NCBI RefSeq assembly: GCF_014905175.1
Contig: NC_057789.1
Location: 18,402,496 to 18,466,495 of the forward strand
DNA: 64,000 nt
Reading direction: 5' to 3'
Source of the DNA: Aphidius gifuensis
Taxonomy: Eukaryota; Arthropoda; Insecta; Hymenoptera; Braconidae
Below are positions 46,701 to 57,811 of this stretch, one piece after another. The position numbers and the translations under genes are program-made. Below the pieces are notes generated by a model that was given only the letters and a program-made list of their open reading frames with translations, did no database searches and was not told the origin of the DNA. Positions within the stretch are counted from its first letter, which is position 1. Every line of letters begins with the position of its first letter.

Positions 46701-47477
46701 AGAAGTTTTAAGAACTGAGGTTCTTAATGTCAAAGACGAAGTTTTAAAAATTAAAAAAAAACTCACATCACTGGAAAAAACCATGAAAAATAAGCATTCA
46801 AAAATCGATATTGATCATTTAACAACGAATTACAAATTGGAACTCCCTATTTTGACCGGTGATGGGTTGAATTCATTGGAAAAAAAAATAAAAAATGATT
46901 CCAACTTTTATGCAGATATTGTAAGAATTATAAAAAATTTCTCTGGTTATTTTTACATATTTATGTTTTGTTTTTTTTCTGTACATTGTATATTTTTTTT
47001 GATATTATTATATTTTATTTTATTTTATTTTAGAAAACTTGTATGCGTGACCTTGTAGCTATGGAAAAGGATGCAAAAAAAGGTGCAAGAGTTATTGCAA
47101 AAGAATTCTTGACCCACAGAGTAGCTGCAAACTTTGTCTTACAAAAATTGCCAACTAGTAAAAAAAAAATTATTAGTAAAAAACAAATTTTAAAGGATAC
47201 TCATCCTAAATTTGTTAAATGTGTTATAAGTATAAAAAAAAAGCTCTAAAAAATTGTTAATCGTACGATAAGTACCATGCTGATTGTTATTTTTTTTTTC
47301 ATTTTCTTAGGGGTGTTAAAAGATCATTATGAACTGTCAGAATCAAGTGCTTTTGGAGTTTTTGGCAACGTTATTACCAGATCATCCGAATGGGGTCAAA
47401 AAAAAGATTCTGGTAGTGATAACTCCAATTCTGCAGATGAAAGGGAAAACAGTTCTGATGAGTCAGATAATGCATAA
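40719..47477 (+). CDS. DUF4806-like nuclear-type protein, seven exons, 462 aa
   Basis: Exons: 40719-40968, 41069-41242, 41368-41463, 41609-41878, 46676-46920, 47034-47220, 47311-47477. The total of 1389 nt gives 462 codons plus stop with every junction in phase, which supports an intact gene. The N-terminus (YVIVRFVSRG, EILPRTWI, KCYYPP, TWPSYTVECLL) fits the N-terminal module of hymenopteran DUF4806 proteins. Exons 2-4 are Ser/Asp-rich linker. Exon 5 is coiled-coil-like (LRTEVLNVKDEVLKIKKKL) followed by the DUF4806 start LPILTGDGLNSLEKKI. Exons 6-7 continue it and end in an acidic Ser tail. The exon 4 acceptor is purine-rich and the exon 6 donor is weak (GTGTTA), so those edges are less sure. 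Function of the family is unknown. Intron 4 hosts two nested pseudogenes. Confidence 0.7.
42402..46400 (-). pseudogene. KIF23/Pavarotti (MKLP1 kinesin) pseudogene, split by a Smaug retrocopy
   Basis: KIF23 is the centralspindlin kinesin of cytokinesis. On the minus strand, 46240-45340 gives EPVQAYCRIRS, MKVIPPTTLVITPPDTAIDF, the P-loop GVTDSGKTYTMTG (family GVTGSGKT), VGVIPRCLDVLLNSI, YQAKKYVF, SLTYVEIYNNSVFDLL, and AFEVYS with a stop in place of Trp before GQRK. INTESSHSH follows. The next family segment (VQALFDCDDENVLHDKRI, then RTNKTKNTGQRLRKVGPINN and SLMTSITCLEIL) lies at 42850-42640, beyond an opposite-strand insertion. Coiled-coil remnants reach a GTAAGT-like donor at 42408. Another donor-like GTAAGT precedes position 46381, so introns were probably retained. 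Several stops and frameshifts are present. Confidence 0.8.
42855..45334 (+). pseudogene. Smaug (SAMD4) processed pseudogene with poly(A) tail
   Basis: Smaug is a SAM-domain RNA-binding translational repressor. The coding remnant 43188-44741 starts MKWSPPGPPFCEQVKSV and has GWNTCEKTIVLYALLR, QLLSHLPLLRPGNVD, QIQQLLSYTLIHPAI, RRALTQWLRQIEERI and the SAM domain (NMLVWLKSLRLHKYSYV, a frameshift, then LTEDQLADKGVTQGARHKLA). The C-terminal CFNILEKVLQHE.. and Asn/His-rich tail follow. There are at least four frameshifts or stops and no introns. ATTAAA at 45302-45307 is followed by A12 at 45323-45334. Directly after the A-tract the interrupted KIF23 homology resumes. This is a classic retrocopy. Confidence 0.85.
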
Positions 47478-47730
47478 TTTTTAAAATGGTTGCTTGATTT
47501 ATTATCAAAAAGTATTTATATAAATATTAAGTAATTATTAAATAAATAAATTTATTATTCACTCAATAAATAAATGTGTCAATTTATTATCAATTATTGG
47601 TTTTTTTAAAAATATTTTAATTTATCCATTAATTATTTATCAATCAATAATTGTGTAATTGAATCAATTTTTTCAGCATCATAAAACAAATAATTAAGTA
47701 TAACCAATGAAAAAAATAAATTACTCAAAT

Positions 47731-50230
47731 CAGGGATGGGCACGTATAAAACATAATGTTTTAAACTATGTTTTAAACGATGTTTAGAACTATGTTTCAA
47801 ATGTAAAAAGTTGCTTACCACATAATTTATTGGGCTACATTAATTACTGAGCTGCTGCTTATCCTTGGAAATTTTCATTTGTTTAAAGAATAAAATACAT
47901 GTAATAGATTTTTAAAAAATAAAAATGTCCAAGGGAGAAAATGTACCCTGGTAGATATATATTTCTCCGCCATTTATACTCTGGCTTTCTTCGGCATTAC
48001 TCCATTTTTGGCCCATCTCCGGAGAAATTACTCCGGCATGAGATTAATGTCGGAAAAATTAATCTGACACTACTTTTATGCCAGAACAATTTCTCAGCCA
48101 TCAATCTCATGCTGGAATAATTTCTCCGCCATCAACCTCATGCCGGAGTAATGCCGGAGTAATTTCCACCAGGGTAGCTAAGAAAAAGATGTGTCCACGG
48201 AGTTAATGTTGCTTACCATATAATTTATTTGGTTAACTACATTAATTCCTTAGCTACTCCTTGTCTTTGGACATTTTCATTTATTATATAAAAATAAAAT
48301 ACATGTCACTTATTTTTAAATAAATGAAAATGTCCAAGAAAAAGCAGTAGCTAAGGAATTAATGTTGCTTACCACATAATTTTCGTGACTACATCAATTC
48401 CTTAGCAACATCTTTTCCTTAGCTCCTGCTTTTTCTTGGAAATTTGTATTTTTAAAAAATAAATTTACATGTATTTTATTTATAAAATAAATAAAAAAAT
48501 CAAGTGAAAGTAGCTAAGGAAAAGATGTAGCTAAGGAATTAATGTGACTAAGAAATTATTTCCTTGAAACATAATTCTTTGGCAGCCTCAATTCCTTAGC
48601 TACATCTTTTCCTTAGCTACTGCTTTTTCTTGGACATTTGTATTTTTAAAAAATAAATTTACATGTATTTGCCAAAGAATTATGTTTCAAGGAAATGATT
48701 CCTTAGTCACATTAATTCCTTAGCTACATCTTTTCCTTAGCTACTGCTTTTCCTTGGACATTTTTTATTTATTTTATAAATAAAATACATGTAAATTTAT
48801 TTTTTAAAAAAACAAATGTCCAAGAAAAAGTAGTAGCTAAGGAATTGAGGTTGCCAAAGAATTATGTTTCAAGGAAATAATTCCTTAGTCACATTAATTC
48901 CTTAGCTACATCTTTTCCTTAGCTACATCTTTTCCTTAGCTACTGCTTTTCCTTGGACATTTTTTATTTATTTTATAAATAAAATACATGTAAATTTATT
49001 TTTTAAAAATACAAATGTCCAAGGAAAAGTAGTAGCTAAGGAATTGAGGTTGCCAAAGAATTATGTTTCAAGGAAATAATTCCTTAGTCACATTAATTCC
49101 TTAGCTACATCTTTTCCTTAGCTACTGCTTTTCCTTAGCTACATCTTTTCCTTAGCTACATCTTTTCCCCAGCTACATCTTTTCCTTAGCTACATCTTTT
49201 CCTTAGCTACTGCTTTTCCTTGGACATTTTTTATTTATTTTATAAATAAAATACATGTAAATTTATTTTTTAAAAAAACAAATGTCCAAGAAAAAGTAGT
49301 AGCTAAGGAATTGAGGTTGCCAAAGAATTATGTTTCAAGGAAATAATTCCTTAGTCACATTAATTCCTTAGCTACATCTTTTCCTTAGCTACTGCTTTTC
49401 CTTAGCTACATCTTTTCTTTAGCTACATCTTTTCCTTAGCTACATCTTTTCCTTAGCTACATCTTTTCCTTAGCTACTGCTTTTCCTTGGACATTTTTTA
49501 TTTATTTTATAAATAAAATACATGTAAATTTATTTTTTAAAAAAATTATGTTTTAAGGAAATAATTCCTTAGTCACATTAATTCCTTAGCTACATCTTTT
49601 CCTTAGCTACTGCTTTTCCTTAGCTACATCTTTTCCTTAGCTACATCTTTTCCTTAGCTACTGCTTTTCCTTGGACATTTTTTATTTATTTTATAAATAA
49701 AATACATGTAAATTTATTTTTTAAAAAAACAAATGTCCAAGAAAAAGTAGTAGCTAAGGAATTGAGGTTGCCAAAGAATTATGTTTCAAGGAAATAATTC
49801 CTTAGTCACATTAATTCCTTAGCTACATCTTTTCCTTAGCTACTGCTTTTCCTTAGCTACATCTTTTCCTTAGCTACATCTTTTCCTTAGCTACATCTTT
49901 TCCTTAGCTACATCTTTTCCTTAGCTACTGCTTTTCCTTGGACATTTTTTATCTATTTTATAAATAAAATACATGTAAATTTATTTTTTAAAAAAACAAA
50001 TGTCCAAGAAAAAGTAGTAGCTAAGGAATTGAGGTTGTCAAAGAATTATGTTTCAAGGAAATAATTCCTTAGTCACATTAATTCCTTAGCTACATCTTTC
50101 CCTTAGCTACTGCTTGTCCTTAGTCATTTATTTATTCAACAAATGAAATACATGTAATTTATCCTGTTTTAAACGTTTCATTTCTGGATAATTGTAAACA
50201 ACTCATAAACTCACAGTATGCCCATCCCTG
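47731..50230. mobile_element. hAT-like element expanded by palindromic repeats
   Basis: TIRs CAGGGATGGGCA at 47731 and TGCCCATCCCTG ending at 50230. CTCAAAT flanks both sides (47724-47730, 50231-50237). It is an inverted relative of 33969-34880 but 2.5 kb long, because the TTCCTTAGCTACATCTTTTC module is repeated dozens of times between 48180 and 50110. Longer blocks of about 230-300 bp contain an ATTTTATAAATAAAATACAT loop. It has no transposase. Confidence 0.85.
47945..48171. mobile_element. CCCTGGTAG/CCGGAG MITE with TA duplication, complete
   Basis: Starts CCCTGGTAGATATATATTTC and ends GGAGTAATTTCCACCAGGG, with TA on both sides. The interior is the CATGCCGGAGTAATTTCTCC minisatellite. Nested in the hAT-like element. 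Confidence 0.7.
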
Positions 50231-50324
50231 CTCAAATTAATGATACGTCAATAAATCTGATGAAAATCACTCACTCTGCCATCTACTGAGCCCTATCATA
50301 AATATGTTAATATTATCACCGTAT

Positions 50325-50452
50325 GACGCGCCACAGTCGGATCGACATCGGTTCGACGTCGAAAAACGTCACCTTTCGATGTCGTTTCGAGCTCGAATTT
50401 CGACGTCGAATGGATACTGCGTGTCGAAAATCGACACTAAATTCTACCTGGG
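50325..50452. mobile_element. CCCAGGTAGAA-ended CGACGTCGAA element, inverted relative of 33684-33830
   Basis: Ends TTCTACCTGGG. The interior has GGTTCGACGTCGAAAAACGT and TCGAGCTCGAATTTCGACGT, matching the other copy in reverse. Both copies lie 150-300 bp outside a hAT-like element terminus. Confidence 0.55.
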
Positions 50453-50459
50453 CTGACTA

Positions 50460-51685
50460 CACAGTATATACACTCCTGAACCTTATACACTTACCTCTCA
50501 TAAACTACTATAGACATTTAGTTGTGTTTTTCGTCGCATGGTGCGTACAAGTATCTTCCGACTTTATTGAGGGATGGCACATATACACAAAGTCATATGA
50601 TAAAAATTTAAAAATATTAAAATAATAAAAAAATAACAGGTATGTAATAATTATTTTATCTAAATGAAAAATATAGTTTGGTGAGGTAACTCTATTAATA
50701 ATCATCTTAATGATATTGAATGATGAAGCATTTCAGAATATCAAAATAATAATAACATAATTATTATATTTGAATTATAGACCTAGTTCATAAAGAGCTC
50801 ACTTTGATGCTTATAAATAATAATAATATCAATAATAATGATAATAATAATATTAAATGATAATAAACTCCCATGTATTCAAAATAAAAATAACATTATT
50901 TATACCCATATTTACATTGATAAAAGTAAAAATACGATAATCATAATAATAATAATAAAATAATAAATTAAAAAATATTGAAATGATATTACATATATGG
51001 TTATTGTTATATTCAAATTATAGCTCCAGTTAAAAAGATAACTTTTATAATAATAAAATAATAACAATAAAATATTCATCGAATAATAATAGGAATAATG
51101 TTAATAATATTATTTAAATAGTAGAGAGAGTTTGGAAAACTTGATAATAAGTATTTAAAGTATCATTGAATAATATTTTATTAATGTTAAGTGTCATTTA
51201 CCGATGTCTTAACTCTTATAAAAATATTTCAAAACACTTGTGTTCTACATTCAAAAATATGTAAACAACCATATGGGTCCCCATGCCTTATACTACAGTG
51301 ACAGTATATCTATATATTGTTCATGCTTTTTTGGGAGCGTGCGCATGAATTTAAAAGTCAGTTGCTGCTTTGCTTGCATGTCACATAGATATATTAGTAT
51401 CCATTGGAACTTCTATGTCAGATGTACAGTAGTATATAATATGACAATAATAAAATAAACAGTAAAGTCATTAAATAATAAAAAATTAATTAAATTTTTA
51501 AATACATGGGTATATGAAAGAATTTTCTTATGAAATAACAAGTGCATTTAATAAAGATATTCGAATCATAGGGTTGTTTATAATAAGGGTTGTTCAATAA
51601 TTTTCCATTAATATCCATGTTTAAATAATAAGGGTTGTTTATGAAATAATGTTCGTATATACGAATACACAGAGTCTTATTTGAA
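50460..51685. other. AT-rich sequence with (AAT)-type simple repeats, no gene recognised
   Basis: Dispersed AATAATAAT runs and no coherent exon. A 'GGGTTGTTTATAATAAGGGT' motif recurs at about 51570-51640. Confidence 0.4.
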
Positions 51686-51694
51686 CACTAGCAC

Positions 51695-52005
51695 AACAAA
51701 CATGGCCGCCCTACACTAACACATACTTGACTTACACACATTCTCCATCCAAACTTCTGTTGGGACTTTTGCTGCCGCTGGAGCGCTATAGACACTTTAC
51801 AGAACATGGTTGCACTACACTCACACATATTTGACTCTCTCTCTCTCGACACACATACTTGCCTCACACACATTCTCCATTCAAACTTTTGCTGGGACTT
51901 TTGCTGCCGCTGCAGCGCTATAAACATTTTACACACACTAACGAGACCCACACTTACCTTACTCACATACATTCTTCATTCAAACTTCTGCTGACACTTT
52001 AGCTT
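51695..52005. repeat. About 125-bp tandem repeat, two and a half copies
   Basis: Units contain ACACATTCTCCATTCAAACT, GGGACTTTTGCTGCCGCTG and GAGCGCTATA. The third copy is partial (about 51955-52005). Confidence 0.75.
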
Positions 52006-52226
52006 GCAGTCTGCTTGCACCTATGCGCACGCACACATCACAAAATAATATTTTAAAAAAAAAAATAATATTATTATTCATATATATACATACGTACATA
52101 TATAAATAATAATAACAATAAATAAATAATGAAAAAATATATATGTAATAAAAAAATAATTATTATAATAATAATAATAATAAATAATAATAATAATAAT
52201 AAATAATAATAATAATAATAAATAAT

Positions 52227-52400
52227 AATAATAATAATAAATAAAATAATAAGGGTAGTTTTTTAAGGGTAGTTTTTTTGAGGGTACTTTATCAGGGTAG
52301 TCGCGTATGGGCCCCGCGGAGTTTGTAGGTGCTCGAGGGGGGAACGCGAGCAAGCGGCACAGAGAGAAAGGGGGCAGGTAAAAAAACGACTCCCGAAACC
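52227..52400 (+). repeat. Left terminal inverted repeat of the 7.6-kb element
   Basis: Shares about 150 bp with the right arm, including CGCGTATGGGCCCCGCGGAG and GCGAGCAAGCGGC. It starts in an AAT microsatellite (52160-52250). Confidence 0.8.
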
Positions 52401-52479
52401 GGTTTTTTCGTGGATCGTATACCATTTAACAGCACGCTGCCCGCTATCTCTCCCTATACTCTACTCTTGCGCAATAAAC

Positions 52480-54615
52480 AACATCATTTCAGGATCTGTT
52501 AACAATTCTAGTTCAATCTGAGTATATCTCAACATTGCACTAAAACTAAGTCCAGGTAGTGTATAATAATGTGCTGAGTCTAACTTATATGTATTCAAAC
52601 AATCAGCTCTGAAGCTTTCAAAAACATCAGCTAAAAGGGCAACATCAGTTTGTAAATATAAATCAGAATATTCCCTAAGTGTTATTATATTAAACTTTTG
52701 CCAAACATTTAGAGCATGTGCATATGCTTCATCAGAAATATTTACTTCATTCAATTTTGAATAAAATTGATCTTTTGATGGAAGTGTTGTATCATCAAAT
52801 TTCTCCCATTTATCAAGATAATCATATGAAAAAACCCCCTTCTTTGTAATTAAATTGGATTCATCATCATTTTTACAGAGACATTTTGTTATTGATTTTT
52901 TATTATTATCTAAATTATTTGATAATGAATCTATGGAACTAGCCATAAATCTATATAAATCAATAAATCTCAATTTTATTCTAGTACCCTTGACATGTTT
53001 TGTAAATGAAATATATCTTTCTTTATTGATTCCAAGTATATCAATTTTACCTTCAAACTGGTTTTTTAATTTTTTGATGATGAAATGAGCATCATAACCT
53101 GTGAGGTTATGAAATACTACTGGAATAATACATGATTCTTGATAATTAATATTGCATATTTGATGGGCGGAACCTCGGTATTCTGAAGTCCAATGCGGAT
53201 GATCTCTTACTCTTACGTCATTTTCCGTGAAATTTTTATCACAAATATGACATTTTTTGCATTCAAAAATTGTAATTCTTCATCTCGTGTAAGTGACATT
53301 GGTTTAATATCATCTGTTATTTTATTGACTCGATGAGCAATTCGTTCGAGCTCTGTAATAAACCATTCAATTGAATTTTTACCTCTATGAAGATTGAACT
53401 TGGAAAGTGAGTCATCATAACTACACTTTGAATAATATGCTGCACTACTTGGAACATGTTTCTGATAAATTTGATTTTTTTCCAGTTCTTCACTCTGCAC
53501 TTTTTCCAATAAACATTCTAAATCACTATAAATTATGAACGGGTCAATTGATGTTTATAACTTTTAAATTGTAAAATATTATTTTTTGCAGTCGGTAATC
53601 TCATTGCACTTTTACATTTTTCACTGCAAAGTTTTCCATGATTATCCCGTGATTTTTAAGATTGAAAATGACATAAACAGCGATCACAAATTATTTTTTT
53701 CCCATTATGTTTAGAAATTTGTGAGCTTACTAATCTCGATAAGTTTTTGATCCATGCAAAATGATATTGTGACAAATTTTTTCGTGAATTGAAATCGTTA
53801 ACATCATCATCATCATCATCATCTTCATCTTCCGCTTCTACTTCTCTTTCAACCATTAAAAGATGAATCGTTTCATGCTCAGATTCAGTTTTGCTTATTT
53901 AATATGGTACAACTTTTTCTTTTCTACGTTTTTTATTTTTTTTCTCATTATCATCATCACTTTCGTCATCATCATCATCATCTATACCATAAATATTAAA
54001 TTTTAACTTATTTTGTTTTTCAAAAACTTTGATTTTTTCCCATGTTATCGGGAAAGTTATTCCGCTAGAATTTATTTTAACAAGATGTTTCATATAATGA
54101 CTCACACGCTCACCATTTTTTGGCACTTTGTATAAACATGCTAAAACTGACCATAGGAAACAAAAATTAACAGAATTTTTGACGTTTACAACTGAGTGAG
54201 TTTTCAGTATGCATGATGGCATTTCAACGAAAGATGAATTACCACCTTGCAGTGGTATGTAATCATTTATTTGGATTTCAAGATGGAGGATTTTATGCAG
54301 TTTCCAACCAGATCCATTTAATTCAGCTTCCTCAACATCTTCTATAAAATGTTCAAAATTTTCTTTGAATAGTTGGCTTAGATCTGATGATTGTAAAACC
54401 TCAAAACTGCCTTCACTGAAATATTTTGTTTCAACTTCTACACTATTATTCGAAGGTTTTTCGATTTCACAGTTTAAAGCTAATACAGTATTGACTTTGA
54501 GTGCTTTTTTATCTTGTAAAATAAGAGCTAACTGACTAATTAACATTTCTTTAGCATCAGAAAGAAAGTCTTTTACATCTTTATCTTTTAAATTAATTAT
54601 AATGCTTGTCTCCAT
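52480..54615 (-). pseudogene. Protein-primed DNA polymerase B (DNA_pol_B_2 type) relic, N-terminal two-thirds
   Basis: Read from 54615 leftwards, frame segments (54615-53899, 53856-53656, 53509-53213, 52973-52461) carry family landmarks in the correct order. These are GSGWKLHKILHLEIQI, PLQGGNSSF, NFCFLWSVLACL and FEKQNKLKFNIYG. Next are HFAWIKNLSRLVSSQISKH with a CDRC zinc pair, the palm-proximal YSDLECLLEK, CHIC-like and RVRDHPH remnants, HNLTGYDAH, LYLQTDVALLADVFESFR and LPGLSFSAMLRYTQIELELL. Frameshifts separate the segments. It stops where the left TIR region begins, before the polymerase catalytic aspartate motifs. This family is typical of Mavericks/Polintons and related virus-like elements. 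It is inactive as it stands. Confidence 0.75.
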
Positions 54616-54635
54616 CCTGTTTCTGAATACATTTT

Positions 54636-54944
54636 CTAAGTCTTGCCGTTCAATTTAATTTTCAGTAGAACGTTTGATACATCAACTGTTGAAGATACAC
54701 CTGCACCTCGGACTTGCAAACTTTGTAATCTTAATAAATAAGTTCTCAGTATTGCCACTGTTTCCTGAGTGCATTTTTTATGAGCACCTGACAGACTTGC
54801 ACATGATCTGTTATAATTTGCAATATCTCTGCGTAAAAAAATAATTGTAGAATTGATTTGATTGTGATCGGGGACCTCGTGTAAACGTTCAACTATCATT
54901 CGATATTCTTCTCGACGTAGTCTGCATTGTGCGTTTAAATCCAT
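54636..54944 (-). CDS. Small ORF upstream of the polymerase relic
   Basis: 102 aa, basic and helical (CRLRREEYRMIVERLHEV, IIFLRRDIANYNRSC). It lies 20 nt upstream of the polymerase start on the same strand, an arrangement like a co-transcribed pair. I do not recognise it. It could be a small helical structural or DNA-binding protein of the element, or the remnant of an N-terminal extension of the polymerase. Confidence 0.4.
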   Translation of the reverse strand: MDLNAQCRLRREEYRMIVERLHEVPDHNQINSTIIFLRRDIANYNRSCASLSGAHKKCTQETVAILRTYLLRLQSLQVRGAGVSSTVDVSNVLLKIKLNGKT

Positions 54945-54989
54945 TTTATTCGAATTTTTTATTTTAATATTTGTTTGGTTAACCTAAAA

Positions 54990-55560
54990 ATCAAAAAATA
55001 TTAATGTAGAATCATTGCAAGCGAAAATCTATGGATAACTGACTTAAAAAATTTCAAAAATTGTAAAGATAATGATGGATTACAGGTTATTTTTCTTATA
55101 AAAGAAATATTAACCAGATGCAAGAAATATTCATGTAGAATGATAGCTAGTGAATATCTGAGAATAATTAACTTAAAACTTTCGAATATTAATCAAAAAT
55201 TGACAAGATAATGATGGATTACCAAAAAAAAAAAATTATTTTGAGGTTAATTTTTTTTTTTTTAAATATTAACCAGATGCAAGAAATATTTATGTAGATT
55301 GATAGCTAGTGAAAATCTGAGAATAATTAACTTAAAACTTTCGAATATTAATCAAAAATTGACAAGATAATGATGGATTACCGAAAAAAAAGAAAAAAAA
55401 TGTTTTTTCGAGGTTATTTTTTATAAAAAAATATTAACCTAGAGTAAAAAATATTTATGTAGATTGATAGCTAGTGAAAATCTAAAGATAGTTTATTGAG
55501 AAATTTTATAAAATATCTAAGGATTATAAAAATACTTATTGGTTATTAAATTGAGGTTAA
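54990..55560. repeat. About 115-bp tandem repeat, four copies
   Basis: Units share AAGAAATATTTATGTAGATT, GATAGCTAGTGAAAATCTGA, ATTAACTTAAAACTTTCGAA and GACAAGATAATGATGGATTA. It lies immediately upstream of the small ORF. Confidence 0.8.
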
Positions 55561-55960
55561 GACTCACCTGATATTTTTTATATGACTATACTGCCTTGGC
55601 AGCAGATCACAATGAAATGTGTTGAATGAATGAGTTAGATGGATTGACATTTATTTAGCTTTGTCCCCACTTTTTGATGACCACTAGCGACATCATCACA
55701 CTAGCGCCACCATTTTATTTTTTCATTAACTACTAGCGACACAGTGTCCTTTTCATACTTACTAAAATGATTTGAACCAATATATCGGTAAAGGAAAATT
55801 TTACTTGAAAAAATGTTAAACAAATAATAAATGTGACTGAAAAAATGATTAAAAAAAGAATCGGAAACATAAAAAATGTAAAAAAATGAAAAACCTTAGG
55901 ATAGTGATTAATGAGAAAAAACAACATACTTGAGAATTGAAAATTATTTTTTTATTTAAT

Positions 55961-56412
55961 TTATTTTTCAATAAAACATGTAATTTGTGACCAAATAGGA
56001 TCATAACAGATTCGACCTCTTCTCGTTATATCAGACGGACTGTAACCGCAATTGTAGAAGTCAGCATCCCCTAACCTCCCAATTAGCTCCTCCTCTTCCA
56101 AAATAACTGTATCAGCATCATCATCATCATCATATTCCTGCTCACGAGTATCCCTGGTTACTGTAAAAGAAAAAAACAACAATGAAAAATCTTTTACTGA
56201 AAAATTATTGAAAAAAAAAAAAAAATCATCAAAAAAAAAAATTACAATGTATTGATTCATTATGAGCATCATCATCATCATCATCATATTCCTGCTCACG
56301 AGTATCCCTGGTTACTGTAAAAGAAAAAAACAACAATGAAAAATATTTTACTAAAAAATTATTGAAAAAAAAAAAAAATCATCAAAAAAAAAAAAATACT
56401 TACAATGTATTG

Positions 56413-56510
<98 letters not shown>

Positions 56511-57811
56511 CTCACCAAGTTGATGACAGCTACATTATTTTTATTGCGCGTATCTCTTGTCACTGTAAGAGAAAAAACAATTAATTAAAAAAAAAAAAAA
56601 AAGCAAAAGGAAAATCTACCAAAAAAAAAAAATACAAGTCAAATTCACCTAAAAAAAAAAAAAAAAAAAAAAAAAATTACCGAAAATAAAAATATAAAAA
56701 TAAAAAAAATATTACCTTCGTTAGCGGTAACAGGGACGGTGGCTTTTCTAGATGACCTCTGCTCAGGGACAGGGCAGCTGTCTCATCATCACCAGTGTTA
56801 TCTGTAAAAAAAAAAAATTAATAAAAGAATTGAAAATAAAAAAATATAAAAACAGAAATATAAAAAATTACCTTCGTTAGCGGCAAGAGGGACGATGGCT
56901 TCTCTGGATGACTTCTGCTCCAGCTCCTCTTGCTCTAACCTGGACATAGCATGGTATCGGACCCACAAATCCCGTTCCAGGAGTCTTCTCCAAAGACCTA
57001 CACGCTGAAAATATAGAAAATAAAAATAATATAATATTTATTCAAAGAAATACAATAAATTAGAATGAAATACAATAAAATTAATAATAAAAACAAAAAA
57101 AAATTGATGAGAACACGTGCTTGCCTGATGCAATTATTCAAGCATGCATTCTAACCAACCTTTTTTGTTTTTCTTATCAATTAGATTATATTTTCTTTTC
57201 ATTTATTTTATTCTATTAATTTTATTTTGTTTATTCTTATCTATTTATTTAATAAATGAACAGTTTTTGATTATATTTTCCTCTTTGCAAAACACGTGCG
57301 TAAAAGAGATTGCACACGTGTTCTGCGTGAAGAAAAAATATAATAAAAAACTATTCATTTATTAAATAAATGAATAAAAATAAACAAAATAAAATTAATA
57401 GAATAAAATAAATAAAAAGAAAATACATTAAAATTGATAAGAAAAACAAAAAAGGTTAGAAAACGTGCTTGCGTGATGCAACTTTTCAAGTATTCGTTCT
57501 AACCATTTTTTTTTTTGTTTTTTCATATTAATTTATGTTTATTGTATTTTCTTTTATTTATTTTTATTTAATAAATTAGTGGTGTGGCTTTTTTTTATTA
57601 TTATAAATATTATATATTTTATTCTTTGCAAAACACGTGAATGAATCTCTTGATTGCACACACGTTTAGCGAAGAAAAAATATATAATAAAAAAGCCATA
57701 CAACTAATTTATTAAACAAAAATAAATAAAATAAAAAGAATAAAAATAAAATTAATTAATTGTATAATAAAATAAATGACTTACCTTTCTATTAACTCTT
57801 CCACAGCTCAT
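55961..57811 (-). CDS. Poly-aspartate protein of unknown function, five exons, 195 aa
   Basis: Exons on the minus strand: 57785-57811 (MSCGRVNRK), 56872-57004, 56404-56562, 56246-56314, 55961-56160. The total of 588 nt is in phase throughout. Exon 2 encodes a helical segment (VGLWRRLLERDLWVRYHAMS, then RLEQEELEQKSS). Exon 3 contains VTRDTRNKNNVAVINLVS and a run of about 30 Asp from a (GAT)n microsatellite. Exon 4 is LTRDTREQEYDDDDDAHNES. Exon 5 begins with the same TRDTREQEYDD motif and ends ILEEEELIGRLGDADFYNCG..RRGRICYDPIW. Exons 3, 4 and the start of exon 5 are clearly duplicates. A further exon-like block (56716-56801) duplicates the end of exon 2 but would break the frame, so it is probably skipped. 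It lies inside the TIR element. I do not recognise the family. Confidence 0.55.
56415..56508. repeat. (ATC)n microsatellite in coding exon
   Basis: About 31 uninterrupted ATC units on the plus strand (GAT, Asp, in the minus-strand gene). Confidence 0.95.
56716..56801 (-). pseudogene. Dead duplicate of exon 2's 3' half
   Basis: The segment GAGCAGAGGTCATCTAGAAA.. to GCTAACGAAG matches exon 2's end (GAGCAGAAGTCATCCAGAGA..). It keeps CAG acceptor and GTAAT donor sites, but its length of 86 nt shifts the phase and its homologous frame has TGA. Confidence 0.5.
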
